A stretch of 64,000 nt of DNA, from contig NZ_CP047897.1 of NCBI RefSeq assembly GCF_009913235.1, positions 4,029,001 to 4,093,000 on the forward strand, read 5' to 3'. The DNA is from Nibribacter ruber (GTDB lineage Bacteria > Bacteroidota > Bacteroidia > Cytophagales > Hymenobacteraceae). Below, one piece after another: positions 28,853-37,564 of the stretch. Within the stretch, counting starts at the first letter, position 1. Each line of letters starts with the position of its first letter. The notes under the pieces are model-generated. The model ran no database searches and was not told where the DNA came from. It saw only the letters and a list, made by a program, of their open reading frames with translations. Position numbers and translations under genes: made by a program.

Positions 28853-29755
28853 ATGATTTCAATTATTATACCCACCTATAACCGCGATGAGATGCTAGGC
28901 TTAACCTTGGTATCGGTAGTTAATGCTATAGAGGGGATAAAAGCAGAAGTTCTGGTAATCAACGACTCTCCGGGCAGAATCCCGCATGTACCCGCGGAAA
29001 TTGCCTCAAAAGTTCAAGTTTTACAGAATCCAAAACGGGGTGTTGGGGCAGCTAGGAACTTTGGAGTAGAAAGCAGCAAAGGTGATTATATTATTTTTCT
29101 AGACGATGATTTTCTAGTAACCCAGGAATGTCTGCTTGGTTTGCGTCAGCTTTTGATTGAGCACCCAGATAAGATATTCAATGCTGCCTGGATCTATCCA
29201 CCCGACCTTTTAGATGAGATCAGGAATCAGAAGTTTGGCCGCTACCTGATAAGCGAAGGATTTACTTCGCTGCAAGATAGAATGAAAGGGTTGAGTTGGA
29301 ATAATGAAACAATTTTTGAAAGATCTAAGGGTGTAAGCAGCGGGATCTTAGCTATTAGCCGGGAGAATTTCATAAAGACTGGTGGCTATGCAGCCGAAAT
29401 GGTTTTTGGGAATGATGGAGATTTCTCTCTCCGGATCAAGTCTGCTGGGTTAAAGCCTTATATTGCTCCAACAATTACTGCCTTTCATAACGAACGCGAT
29501 AAAATGAAGCTGGAGCTCTGGCTAAACCGGAGAAAATTTGGAATCAGGCAATTGGTGAAACACAATATGGTAGAACAGCCCCAATTTCCTCTCTATAAAA
29601 AGGCTGTATTAAGCTTTCTGAGTAAAAATAAGGGCATTCTTAATGCCTTGGAAAAGGCTGTACCCAATATGTCCGCATTCGATTGGGCCTATAAATCGGT
29701 AGTAAATGCATTATTTGCAGTTTATTTATTTGAAGCCTATACCTCTGAAAACTAG
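28853..29755 (+). CDS. GT2 family glycosyltransferase
   Basis: 300 residues. A GT-A fold GT2 domain from the first residue: MISIIIPTYNRDEM, NDSPGRI, GVGAARNFGVESSKGDYIIFLDDDF (DxD-type metal site), then ASRENF-like and FGNDGDFSLRIKSAG (ED-type base region). The C-terminal 60 residues are helical. It is coupled to the following GT4 gene through a TAGTG overlap at 29753-29757. Confidence 0.85.
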   Translation: MISIIIPTYNRDEMLGLTLVSVVNAIEGIKAEVLVINDSPGRIPHVPAEIASKVQVLQNPKRGVGAARNFGVESSKGDYIIFLDDDFLVTQECLLGLRQLLIEHPDKIFNAAWIYPPDLLDEIRNQKFGRYLISEGFTSLQDRMKGLSWNNETIFERSKGVSSGILAISRENFIKTGGYAAEMVFGNDGDFSLRIKSAGLKPYIAPTITAFHNERDKMKLELWLNRRKFGIRQLVKHNMVEQPQFPLYKKAVLSFLSKNKGILNALEKAVPNMSAFDWAYKSVVNALFAVYLFEAYTSEN

Positions 29756-30960
29756 TGAACGTTTTACTTATTACGCAAACGCTTACCAAAGGCGGGTCTG
29801 AAAGAACAGTAGCCAAGCTAAGTAATTTACTAGCTCCCATTTTTAATGTTTATATCCTGATCATAGATAAGTCTAAACCCATAGATTATCCTTATGCCGG
29901 CCAATTGCTTTTTTTTGAAGACTTTAAGCCTGGAAATAAAACCGGCCTTTGGTCTAAGATCAAAACTTTTAAAGCGATCAAGAAAAAGTTTGCTATCAAT
30001 ACCTCGATAAGTTTCTTGGAAGGACCAAATTTTAATAATATCCTTTCGCGAAACGGTGATAAAGTGCTGGTAAGTGTAAGAGGTCATAAATCTTCTTTTT
30101 TTAAAACCAAGGGCCTGAAATGGAAAGCCGAAGAATACGCCATTAAATTACTTTATAATTTTTCTGATGCTGTGGTAGCGGCTAGCCAAGGAATTGCTGA
30201 AGACTTGGTCACTAATTTTAACCTAAAGCCAGCCAAGGTCCGTGCTATCCCCAATTTTTACGAAATTCCAGAAATTGAATCGCAAGCCCAACAAAGGTTA
30301 CCAGAATACGATTTTATTTTTGCGAATTGTCAGGTATTGGTTACTAGCGGTCGGTTATCTTTCTCAAAGGGGCAAAACCATTTACTGAAGATTTTTTTGA
30401 ACCTTAAGACACAATATCCAAAGCTTAAGTTAATGATTTTAGGTGATGGTGAACTTTATGAGTACCTCTTAAAATTTGCGGTTGAGCACAATTTGAAAGT
30501 ATATTCTTGGAATGATTCCGTGGTACCTGATGAGTCTTATGACTTGTTTTTCCTGGGCTTTGTTTCTAACCCTTTTGCCTTTATCTCTAAAAGTACGGTT
30601 TTTGTTTTTACCTCTTATTGGGAGGGTTTTCCGAATGCGCTAGCAGAAGCAATTGTTTGTAATACTCCTGTAATTAGTAGTGATTGTTTAAGCGGTCCTC
30701 GAGAAATTCTCTTTTCAAATTTATCTTATACTGAAACTGTATCTTATCCTTTAAAAAGTGCTAGTGGTTATCTTCTTCCTAATTTAAATGTAGCAAATGG
30801 TAGTGAATTAGAGGAGGTGTATACTATTTGGCAAACAAGTATAGCTTCTGTTTTAGATTCTGGAAGGAATAGCGAATTATTATTTACTAATGAAGAGTTC
30901 TTGCAAAGATTTAATAAAGAGAAGATTGGTAAAATGTGGATTGATTTGATAAATGAATAG
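29755..30960 (+). CDS. GT4 family glycosyltransferase (GTG start)
   Basis: 401 residues. The start GTG shares its first base with the previous stop (TAGTG), which decides the start. GT-B fold: N-terminal LLITQTLTKGGSERTVAKLS, C-terminal VTSGRLSFSKGQNHLL, LGDGELYEYL and FVFTSYWEGFPNALAEAIVCNTPVISSD (Ex7E motif). The last 130 codons are visibly AT-richer than the rest, so this gene may straddle a recombination junction. Donor and acceptor sugars are unknown. Confidence 0.85.
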   Translation: MNVLLITQTLTKGGSERTVAKLSNLLAPIFNVYILIIDKSKPIDYPYAGQLLFFEDFKPGNKTGLWSKIKTFKAIKKKFAINTSISFLEGPNFNNILSRNGDKVLVSVRGHKSSFFKTKGLKWKAEEYAIKLLYNFSDAVVAASQGIAEDLVTNFNLKPAKVRAIPNFYEIPEIESQAQQRLPEYDFIFANCQVLVTSGRLSFSKGQNHLLKIFLNLKTQYPKLKLMILGDGELYEYLLKFAVEHNLKVYSWNDSVVPDESYDLFFLGFVSNPFAFISKSTVFVFTSYWEGFPNALAEAIVCNTPVISSDCLSGPREILFSNLSYTETVSYPLKSASGYLLPNLNVANGSELEEVYTIWQTSIASVLDSGRNSELLFTNEEFLQRFNKEKIGKMWIDLINE

Positions 30961-31037
30961 TTTTATATATTATAAGATTCATGATTAAGTGATTCTTTTA
31001 AAGGTCATTCTAAATGAAAATATCTTTGTATTAATTT

Positions 31038-32264
31038 ATGCATGAAATAAAGAGTGTCTTATTTATATCATATGATGGTATGACTGACCCTTTGGGGCAG
31101 TCCCAAGTCTTGCCTTATTTGGCAGGGTTAAGCAAAAAAGGGTATGAAATTACCTTGTTGTCCTGTGAAAAAAAGCAACGCTATGCCCAAACCAAAGGCA
31201 TTATTGAAAAAATCACAAAGGAGCATAATATTGACTGGCGGCCCATTTTCTTTACCACCTCCCCTCCGGTGCTGGCGAAGTATTATGATCTATATCAGTT
31301 GAAAAGGAAAGCCGAGGTGCTTCACAAAGAGAAGTTATTCAGCTTAGTCCATTGCCGTAGTTATGTTAGTGCTGCGGTAGGCCTATACCTGAAGAAGAAG
31401 TACCAAATAAAATTGCTGTTTGACATGCGTGGCTTCTGGGTGGACGAAAGAGTTGATGGAGGCGCTTGGAACCTGAAGAATCCTCTTTTTAAGTTTGCTT
31501 ACCGGCAGTACAAAATTAAGGAGGCGGAATACATTGCCAATTCAGATGCTATTATTAGCTTAACAGAGGCTGGGAAAAAAGAAATTCAAACATGGGACAG
31601 TTACCAACAGGCCCGTATTCAGGTAATTCCCTGCAGTGCTGACTTTCAGCATTTCAGTTTATCCACTCCTTCCATTAAAGCCCAGGCAAGAAATATGCTA
31701 GGCTTGCATGAAGGGGCACTGGTCATCAGTTACTTAGGATCAGTTGGAGCTTGGTACATGTTGGAAGAAATGCTAGAACTTTTGGCCCTGATCAAGCACA
31801 ACTATCCCAAGGCGGTTTTCCTATTTGTTACCCCGGAGCCTGCCTCCCTTATATTGCAACATGCTGAAAAACATGGTTTTTCTAGCAAAGATTTTGTCAT
31901 TAAATCAGCCTCTCGGGCCGAAGTTCCTTTGTTTATAGCTGCGTCTGATGTTAACCTATTTTTTATAAAGCAGAGTTATTCAAAGATAGCAAGTTCCCCC
32001 ACAAAGTTAGGGGAAATATTGGCTATGGGGATTCCTGTCATCTGCAATTCTAAGGTGGGGGATGTAGAACAAATAGTCAATGATACTAACTCTGGTGTTG
32101 TTATTAACTCTTTTGACAAAGAGAGCTATAAGCGCGTAGTTGCTGCAATTCCTTCCCTTTTAACCAAGGCACCAGAAACTATAAGGGCCAACGCCTTTGA
32201 GTACTATACATTAGATAACGCCATTGAGAAGTATGCTGAAGTTTACAGCGAATTGCTGAGCTAA
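31038..32264 (+). CDS. GT4-like glycosyltransferase
   Basis: 408 residues. N-terminal VLFISYDGMTDPLGQSQVLP with the donor-independent Gly-rich loop, middle LLFDMRGFWVDERVDGGAW, linker NSDAIISLTEAGKKEI, and C-terminal VISYLGSVGAWYMLEEML, SPTKLGEILAMGIPVICN. This is the pattern of GT4 enzymes common in Bacteroidota capsule loci. It follows the previous gene by 77 bases. The substrate is unknown. Confidence 0.82.
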   Translation: MHEIKSVLFISYDGMTDPLGQSQVLPYLAGLSKKGYEITLLSCEKKQRYAQTKGIIEKITKEHNIDWRPIFFTTSPPVLAKYYDLYQLKRKAEVLHKEKLFSLVHCRSYVSAAVGLYLKKKYQIKLLFDMRGFWVDERVDGGAWNLKNPLFKFAYRQYKIKEAEYIANSDAIISLTEAGKKEIQTWDSYQQARIQVIPCSADFQHFSLSTPSIKAQARNMLGLHEGALVISYLGSVGAWYMLEEMLELLALIKHNYPKAVFLFVTPEPASLILQHAEKHGFSSKDFVIKSASRAEVPLFIAASDVNLFFIKQSYSKIASSPTKLGEILAMGIPVICNSKVGDVEQIVNDTNSGVVINSFDKESYKRVVAAIPSLLTKAPETIRANAFEYYTLDNAIEKYAEVYSELLS

Positions 32265-32369
32265 TAGTACTCTTACACTATTTCTGGTAATTGTTATAAC
32301 GGTGCCACAGTTTTGCCCTGCCTTTTTTTTCGGAAAGGTTTGGGTTATTGTGGCTTATTTTTACCTTAT

Positions 32370-33434
32370 ATGAAAATTCTTTTTGTAGTGCCTTATCCTT
32401 ATGGAAAGGCGCCTTCCCAACGGTTCAGGTTTGAGCAATATTTAGGGCTTTTGGAAGAGGCCGGTGGTGAGTATGAGTTTGCCCCATTCCTAGATGTACA
32501 TACGTGGCAAATCCTCTACAACCCTGGACATGTGATTCAGAAAGTGGTCGGAATTTTAAAAGGCTTCCTTAAAAGAATAAGCCTGCTATTCTCGTTGGCT
32601 AAGTTTGATTTCATTTTTATTCATCGGGAAGCCACCCCTATAGGACCTCCTTTCTTTGAATGGATTGTGGCCAAGGTATTTGGGAAGAAAGTCATCTATG
32701 ATTTTGATGACGCCATTTGGGTGCCTAATACCTCTGTGTCAAATAAGATAGTTGCAGGAATCAAATGGCACCACAAAGTAGAGTCTATCTGCAAATGGGC
32801 CTACAAGGTGAGCTGTGGCAATAGTTACCTTCAAAGTTATGCCCTCCAATTCAACCCAAACTCTATTGTAAACCCTACAACCATTGATACCGTTCACCTG
32901 CACAACCAAATAAAGGACCAGCACACTTATGATGTTGTAATAGGATGGACTGGCACTCATTCTACTATGAAGTACTTGGACCTTGTAATTCCTGTGCTTA
33001 AAAAGTTGGAAGAGAAATATAAATTTATTTTCAAAGTTATTTCAAACCAGCCTCCTCAATTTAATCTGAAATCTCTGGAATTTACGCCGTGGCAGAAGGA
33101 AACAGAGATACAGGACCTATTATCATTTAACGTAGGTATCATGCCTTTGGAAGATGACCAGTGGGCCAAAGGGAAGTGTGCTTTTAAGGCTTTGCAATAT
33201 ATGGCTTTGGGTATTCCTGCAATAGTATCACCCGTAGGTATGAATACCGAAGTAGTAGATGATGGCATAAATGGTTTTATATGCCAATCAGCTGATGAGT
33301 GGTATATAAAGTTAGAAGGTATTATTTTAGATTCTGAGATGAGAAGTAAATTAGGTAGGGCTGCAAGAAAAAAAATTGAAAATCACTATGCTGTGACAGC
33401 TAATCGCTTAACCTTCTTAGGTCTTTTTAAGTGA
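32370..33434 (+). CDS. GT4-like glycosyltransferase
   Basis: 354 residues from ATG 32370 (MKILFVVPYPYGKAPSQRF); the frame opens earlier at 32313, but the domain starts here. The N-terminal half has FIFIHREATPIGPPFFEWI and KVIYDFDDAIW, typical of a GT4 subgroup. The C-terminal half has IGWTGTHSTMKYLD, GIMPLEDDQWAKGKCAFKALQYMALGIPAI. The last 49 bases overlap the end of the convergent membrane protein gene. The substrate is unknown. Confidence 0.8.
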   Translation: MKILFVVPYPYGKAPSQRFRFEQYLGLLEEAGGEYEFAPFLDVHTWQILYNPGHVIQKVVGILKGFLKRISLLFSLAKFDFIFIHREATPIGPPFFEWIVAKVFGKKVIYDFDDAIWVPNTSVSNKIVAGIKWHHKVESICKWAYKVSCGNSYLQSYALQFNPNSIVNPTTIDTVHLHNQIKDQHTYDVVIGWTGTHSTMKYLDLVIPVLKKLEEKYKFIFKVISNQPPQFNLKSLEFTPWQKETEIQDLLSFNVGIMPLEDDQWAKGKCAFKALQYMALGIPAIVSPVGMNTEVVDDGINGFICQSADEWYIKLEGIILDSEMRSKLGRAARKKIENHYAVTANRLTFLGLFK

Positions 33435-34732
33435 GATTGCATAATGTACAAAGCAGCCAAGTAAAATGGCATAATTGGTATTTTGTATCTCACAAGCGTG
33501 CCGAAGTTGCCACTATTTGTGCCTACGCCAAAGGCAAGGATAATAGAGAATATTAAGCAAAAGCTTAAGATAGGCTTTGAAGCAATGAATTTTATACTTT
33601 TAAAGAATCCCACTTTATAGAAAAATATAAAAGTAAGGTATATAAACAAGCTAGACTCTATAGCTGACAATAACATTATGGGGTTCCTCACTTCCCAAAT
33701 GAAAGGTCTGTAAAGTGCCACCACTACCGCTTGGGGTCCAACAGTAGCCAAGCTGGCTAAGCTACCATCAAATATACCAATATCATAGGCAGATCCAGTT
33801 ACTACCTGTTTGGTAAGGTATATACTATTGATTTTACTTTGCTCTCCCAATTTTTCTACATCATACTTCTCATCTCCTTCTGTTAACCCCGTGGCGCTTA
33901 AATAAGCAAAGGCAACGCCTAGTAAAATAGCGAAAGGTTTAGTGACGGCTCTTATTGTAGCGTTTTTTATGCGTTTATTGTTCTCATTAAATACCCACAG
34001 CAAGGCGGGGGGAATGAAAGCAAGTAGGATATAAATTTTTATGGAGGCTAGAAAGTAAATTGAAATAAGTACTATTACCCCTGTCTGAAAAATTTGCTTT
34101 TTCTCTATGAATAGTTTGTAAAAACCATAGAACGCCCAGCCCAAAAAACCAATTGCTAAAGAGTCTTTTAATAGTCCAGAGCCCCAAAAAAATACCGAAG
34201 GGAGAAAAAAGACGGAAATCGCCAGTCTTCTATGGAGGGATGGGTATAACTTATGGAAGGTAATGTACATTTGCCACATTCCTGTAAAGCTTATGAATGC
34301 AAAACATAAGGCTATTGAGGAATAGGTGTGAAATGTTAATATTGAAAAGAATGAGGTTATTTTAAGGATGATAAACTCTGTTGGTGCTTTGTACCAGATC
34401 ATAGGGGTGGTATACACTAATGTCTCTTGGTCATATTGACCGTAAGCAAGCATCAATTTAAACCATAGCCTAGGCGAATCTATAAAAGCAGCATGGAGTA
34501 AATTGCTTTGATGGAAATAAAGAAAAGTATCCCCACTGCCTTTGCTAGTGCCATTGCCATAGTAGAATTGATAAATTATTCCTACTCCAATTGCGCCTAT
34601 AAATTTTACCGAAAGAGCGGGTATGAAATATTTTTTGTTTAATTTATTAGTAAATTTTGGTCTAGCCCAAAATGCAATTGCATATAAAATAATAAGAAAA
34701 ATTGGAGTAATTAATAAGTCCTTAAAATCCAT
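33386..34732 (-). CDS. Polytopic membrane protein, possible Wzy-type O-antigen polymerase
   Basis: 448 residues with about ten to twelve hydrophobic segments and a large central periplasmic loop (about residues 265-320, hydrophilic). No firm family motif. The topology (long loop between late helices) and the position in a locus with a flippase and several transferases fit a Wzy-type polymerase, which is otherwise missing; this is inference. It is AT-rich. Its 3' end overlaps the 3' end of the convergent GT4 gene by 49 bases. Confidence 0.6.
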   Translation of the reverse strand: MDFKDLLITPIFLIILYAIAFWARPKFTNKLNKKYFIPALSVKFIGAIGVGIIYQFYYGNGTSKGSGDTFLYFHQSNLLHAAFIDSPRLWFKLMLAYGQYDQETLVYTTPMIWYKAPTEFIILKITSFFSILTFHTYSSIALCFAFISFTGMWQMYITFHKLYPSLHRRLAISVFFLPSVFFWGSGLLKDSLAIGFLGWAFYGFYKLFIEKKQIFQTGVIVLISIYFLASIKIYILLAFIPPALLWVFNENNKRIKNATIRAVTKPFAILLGVAFAYLSATGLTEGDEKYDVEKLGEQSKINSIYLTKQVVTGSAYDIGIFDGSLASLATVGPQAVVVALYRPFIWEVRNPIMLLSAIESSLFIYLTFIFFYKVGFFKSIKFIASKPILSFCLIFSIILAFGVGTNSGNFGTLVRYKIPIMPFYLAALYIMQSHLKRPKKVKRLAVTA

Positions 34733-34745
34733 TTTTGTACTTGCG

Positions 34746-36020
34746 CTATCTTACCCTTTTATTTTTTCTTAAATACGCCTTCGCCTCTTTTTCGGCATCA
34801 GATTTACCACCTGCCAGTTTGAGGACGGTCTCATAATAAGCTTTCGCCTGCCTTACGTTCTTCTCCTTGTCGCTCATTCTAGCCAAGTTCACAAAAGAGG
34901 CAATATAATACCCAGACTCCTGTTCACCACTCTGCTCAGCAAAGCTAATGCATTGTTTGTAATAGTCCTTGGCGGCCGCAAAGTCTTTGTATTTGTTCTG
35001 ATAGATATAGCCCAGGTAAAAACTAGCATAGCGTCCGCTGATGGCTTCGTAGCCAAACGTCTTTTTCTTGACCTTTTCCAAAATGGCCAAGGAGGTGGAT
35101 TCTACCGCCGGGAAGTTACCCTGGGTAAAGGCCATGCGGGCGAAAAACCGTTGGAAGTAGGGGTTGTCTGGATACGTAGCCGCTAGGTATTGCGCTAAGG
35201 ACATGGCGGCGGCGTCATTCTTGGCATCGTTGGCATAGATCTTCATCAAGAAGAACTTAGACTCGGTGCCGGTATAGAAGCCGTTGAAGGCCACTTGTTG
35301 TAATTGACGCAGGCCTAGTGCTTTGTTGCCGTTCGGGAAGAAGAGGAGAACTGGCCGTAAAAGCTTGTAATTCTCCTTGATCCACACGGCATAATAATTG
35401 AACAAGCCTTCGCCAAAGAGAAATTCATCACTCAAGCCATTCGCCTTTCTACTTTTCTGCAAGTAATCCAACGCCCGGTTGCTCATGATGGCCGCCTTGC
35501 GCCAGTTCTTTCGCTCGGCTTGTAGCCGTGCGCCAAAGCCATTGGCCGCCGACAAGAAGAAAGCCGCCTCCAGATTGTTTTTGTCTGCATCGTAGAGGTT
35601 CTCTGCGTATGTGATAGTAGTATCCATATAGGCCATGAAGGTGGCGTCATAGCGGGTGTCCCTGATGTTAGAAGGTACCATTTTCCACCAGTTGCTCAAG
35701 CCCAGCAGGAAATAGGGCATGGGGTGCTTAGGGTACCGGCGTTTCAAGGACTTAAACTGCTTTTCAGCGGTCTCAAACTTGAAGTTGTACATGTTGTCTA
35801 CCGCACCGCCCAGCTCGTTTTTAATGTCCTCATTCAGCAAAAGCCACCCTTTAATGTTCAAGGCCTGCGGAAGAACTTCCACGGAATCCAGAATAATTGA
35901 CCGCTTCAAAGAGTCCAAGAGTTGCTGGTCGATCTGCTGTTGTTTAGTGGTGTCCTGAACTTGCGCAAAAGCTGTAGAAATACAGAAGAAGGGCAGTAGG
36001 AAGAAAAATATCTTTTTCAT
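34746..36020 (-). CDS. Secreted tetratricopeptide-repeat protein
   Basis: 424 residues with a signal peptide (MKKIFFFLLPFFCISTAFAQ). TPR-type helices recur through the protein (e.g. FKFETAEKQFKSLKRRYPKHPMPYFLLG; YASFYLGYIYQNKYKDFAAAKDYYKQC). Periplasmic or outer-membrane-associated scaffold of unknown partners. Base composition returns here to that of the housekeeping genes, so this gene marks the right edge of the transferred polysaccharide locus. A half-copy of the family R repeat lies 10 bases before its start codon. Confidence 0.75.
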   Translation of the reverse strand: MKKIFFFLLPFFCISTAFAQVQDTTKQQQIDQQLLDSLKRSIILDSVEVLPQALNIKGWLLLNEDIKNELGGAVDNMYNFKFETAEKQFKSLKRRYPKHPMPYFLLGLSNWWKMVPSNIRDTRYDATFMAYMDTTITYAENLYDADKNNLEAAFFLSAANGFGARLQAERKNWRKAAIMSNRALDYLQKSRKANGLSDEFLFGEGLFNYYAVWIKENYKLLRPVLLFFPNGNKALGLRQLQQVAFNGFYTGTESKFFLMKIYANDAKNDAAAMSLAQYLAATYPDNPYFQRFFARMAFTQGNFPAVESTSLAILEKVKKKTFGYEAISGRYASFYLGYIYQNKYKDFAAAKDYYKQCISFAEQSGEQESGYYIASFVNLARMSDKEKNVRQAKAYYETVLKLAGGKSDAEKEAKAYLRKNKRVR

Positions 36021-36030
36021 TCAATTTCTC

Positions 36031-36049
36031 GAAAACAGGCCAAAAACGG
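36031..36049. repeat. Family R half-element, copy 6
   Basis: Only the right arm GAAAACAGGCCAAAAACGG is present, 10 bases upstream of the TPR gene start on the minus strand. No left arm is visible. It is the first family member to the right of the 22-kb repeat-free stretch. Confidence 0.75.
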
Positions 36050-36144
36050 TTATATAGCCCGCCAAGGTAAAGGGTTTAGGGTAAGACGTATCAGCTCCCA
36101 CAACAAGTACATGCTAAACTAGGTTTCATACCGAGGTATCAGCT

Positions 36145-36193
36145 AGAATGTTTTTGCCTTGTTTTGGTAAAAGTAGGCTAAAATTGACATTCT
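36145..36193. repeat. Family R palindrome, copy 7 (strongly diverged)
   Basis: AGAATGTTTTTGCCTTGTTTTGG ... GGCTAAAATTGACATTCT pairs over outer AGAATG/CATTCT and part of the core. It resembles the family but with several substitutions. It lies in the gap between the divergent TPR and M42 genes. Confidence 0.55.
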
Positions 36194-36319
36194 GCAGAGA
36201 CATGTCCTGCTTAAAATACAATTCCTTGATTGGGCCTTCTTATATTTAAGCCATATTTCCCAATGTCAGCAAAGACCCTTGGCAATCTAGCCTGTGCATG
36301 GATAATTAAACAATCAATT

Positions 36320-37234
36320 ATGAAACTACTCAAACAGCTCTGCCAGGTACATGCCCCATCGGGGAACGAGGTTCAAATGAAAGAATTCCTGTTGAACTAT
36401 GTGAAAGAGAATCAAAAACATTGGAAGGTGCATCCTCAGGTTATCCACGGAAAAGGCTTTCAAGACTGCCTGTTGTTAGTGTTCGGGCAACCGCGCACCG
36501 TCATCTTCGCCCACATGGATTCCATCGGGTTTATGGTTCGGTACGGCAAGCAGTTAGTTAGAATTGGCGGTCCGGTAGCCGAGGACGGTTTTACCTTGGT
36601 AGGGGAGGACAACCAGGGAAAAATAGAGTGCACGCTAAGGATAGACGAAGAAGAGCGTCAACTAACCTATGAATTTGAGCGCGAAATAGAACGCGGCACC
36701 GAGCTGGTATTTAAGTGTGATTTCAGGGAGACCGAAGAAACCGTTCAGTCTTGCTACATGGACAACAGGTTGGGTGTCTGGAGTGCTTTACAGGTGGCCG
36801 AAACGCTGGAGAATGGCATTCTGGCCTTCGGGTGCTGGGAAGAGACCGGCGGCGGTTCTGTAGGCTACTTGGCCAAGTACATTCATGAGCAGTTTGGAGT
36901 GACGCAGGCGCTCGTCTCAGACATCACGTGGGTAACCGAAGGCGTGCAGGCCGGGAATGGAGTGGCAATCTCACTTCGGGATTCTTTGATTCCTCGCCGG
37001 AGCTATGTACAGAAGATTATCCAGATAGCCAAAGAAGCGCAGATTCCCTTCCAGGTGGAAGTGGAGGACGCTGGCGGTTCAGATGGTAAGGAACTGCAGT
37101 ACGGCAACATCCCCTGGGATTGGTGCTTTATTGGTGCGCCAGAAGACTATGTACATTCACCAGATGAGATAGTTCACAAACGCGACATTCAGGCGATGGT
37201 AGATTTGTATAAGGTCTTGATGCAGAAACTATAA
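36320..37234 (+). CDS. M42-family metallopeptidase (glutamyl aminopeptidase type)
   Basis: 304 residues from ATG 36320 (MKLLKQLCQVHAPSGNE); the frame opens 90 bases earlier, but the domain starts here. All metal-site motifs of the M42/M20 co-catalytic fold are visible: AHMDSIGF, CYMDNRLG (bridging Asp), WEETGGGS (catalytic Glu pair), VSDITW and YVHSPDE. Hence it is a likely active two-metal aminopeptidase acting in the cytoplasm. It is shorter than the usual approximately 340-360 residues. Confidence 0.8.
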   Translation: MKLLKQLCQVHAPSGNEVQMKEFLLNYVKENQKHWKVHPQVIHGKGFQDCLLLVFGQPRTVIFAHMDSIGFMVRYGKQLVRIGGPVAEDGFTLVGEDNQGKIECTLRIDEEERQLTYEFEREIERGTELVFKCDFRETEETVQSCYMDNRLGVWSALQVAETLENGILAFGCWEETGGGSVGYLAKYIHEQFGVTQALVSDITWVTEGVQAGNGVAISLRDSLIPRRSYVQKIIQIAKEAQIPFQVEVEDAGGSDGKELQYGNIPWDWCFIGAPEDYVHSPDEIVHKRDIQAMVDLYKVLMQKL

Positions 37235-37383
37235 TCCTGCGTGCATAGAGTATAGAGGATATTTGTTTTTTAGTAGAGAAACATTAGCTTGCACAACAGA
37301 CATAACCAATGTCTGACGTCAAAGTTACCAGTATCACTGCTAATGATTTGATTTTACAAGCCGATTGATTGGTCTCCAGTTTT
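37235..37383. other. Left part of the gap between M42 peptidase and hppA
   Basis: The whole gap is 330 bases (37235-37564). Apart from the palindrome at 37384-37423 I see no ORF, RNA or clear terminator. The part after the palindrome must contain the hppA promoter; TACCTTTT at 37528-37535 is a partial -7 match. Confidence 0.45.
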
Positions 37384-37423
37384 CCGTTTTTGGCCTGTTT
37401 CCTAGAAAACAGGCCAAAAACGG
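37384..37423. repeat. Family R palindrome, copy 8 (near-perfect core)
   Basis: CCGTTTTTGGCCTGTTT ... AAAACAGGCCAAAAACGG. One of the best core copies; arms pair over about 17 bases with a short central bulge (CCTAG). Confidence 0.93.
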
Positions 37424-37564
37424 CGAAAGGCAACAAGAAGTCTTAGAAAGAGAATCCAGAGACAAGCACGGAGAAGAGGGGAGTTAGGCCATTGGCAGGG
37501 AAGAAACAGCTTACGCGTACGCTTACCATTACCTTTTACTAACACACAAACCAACCAATTCTCT

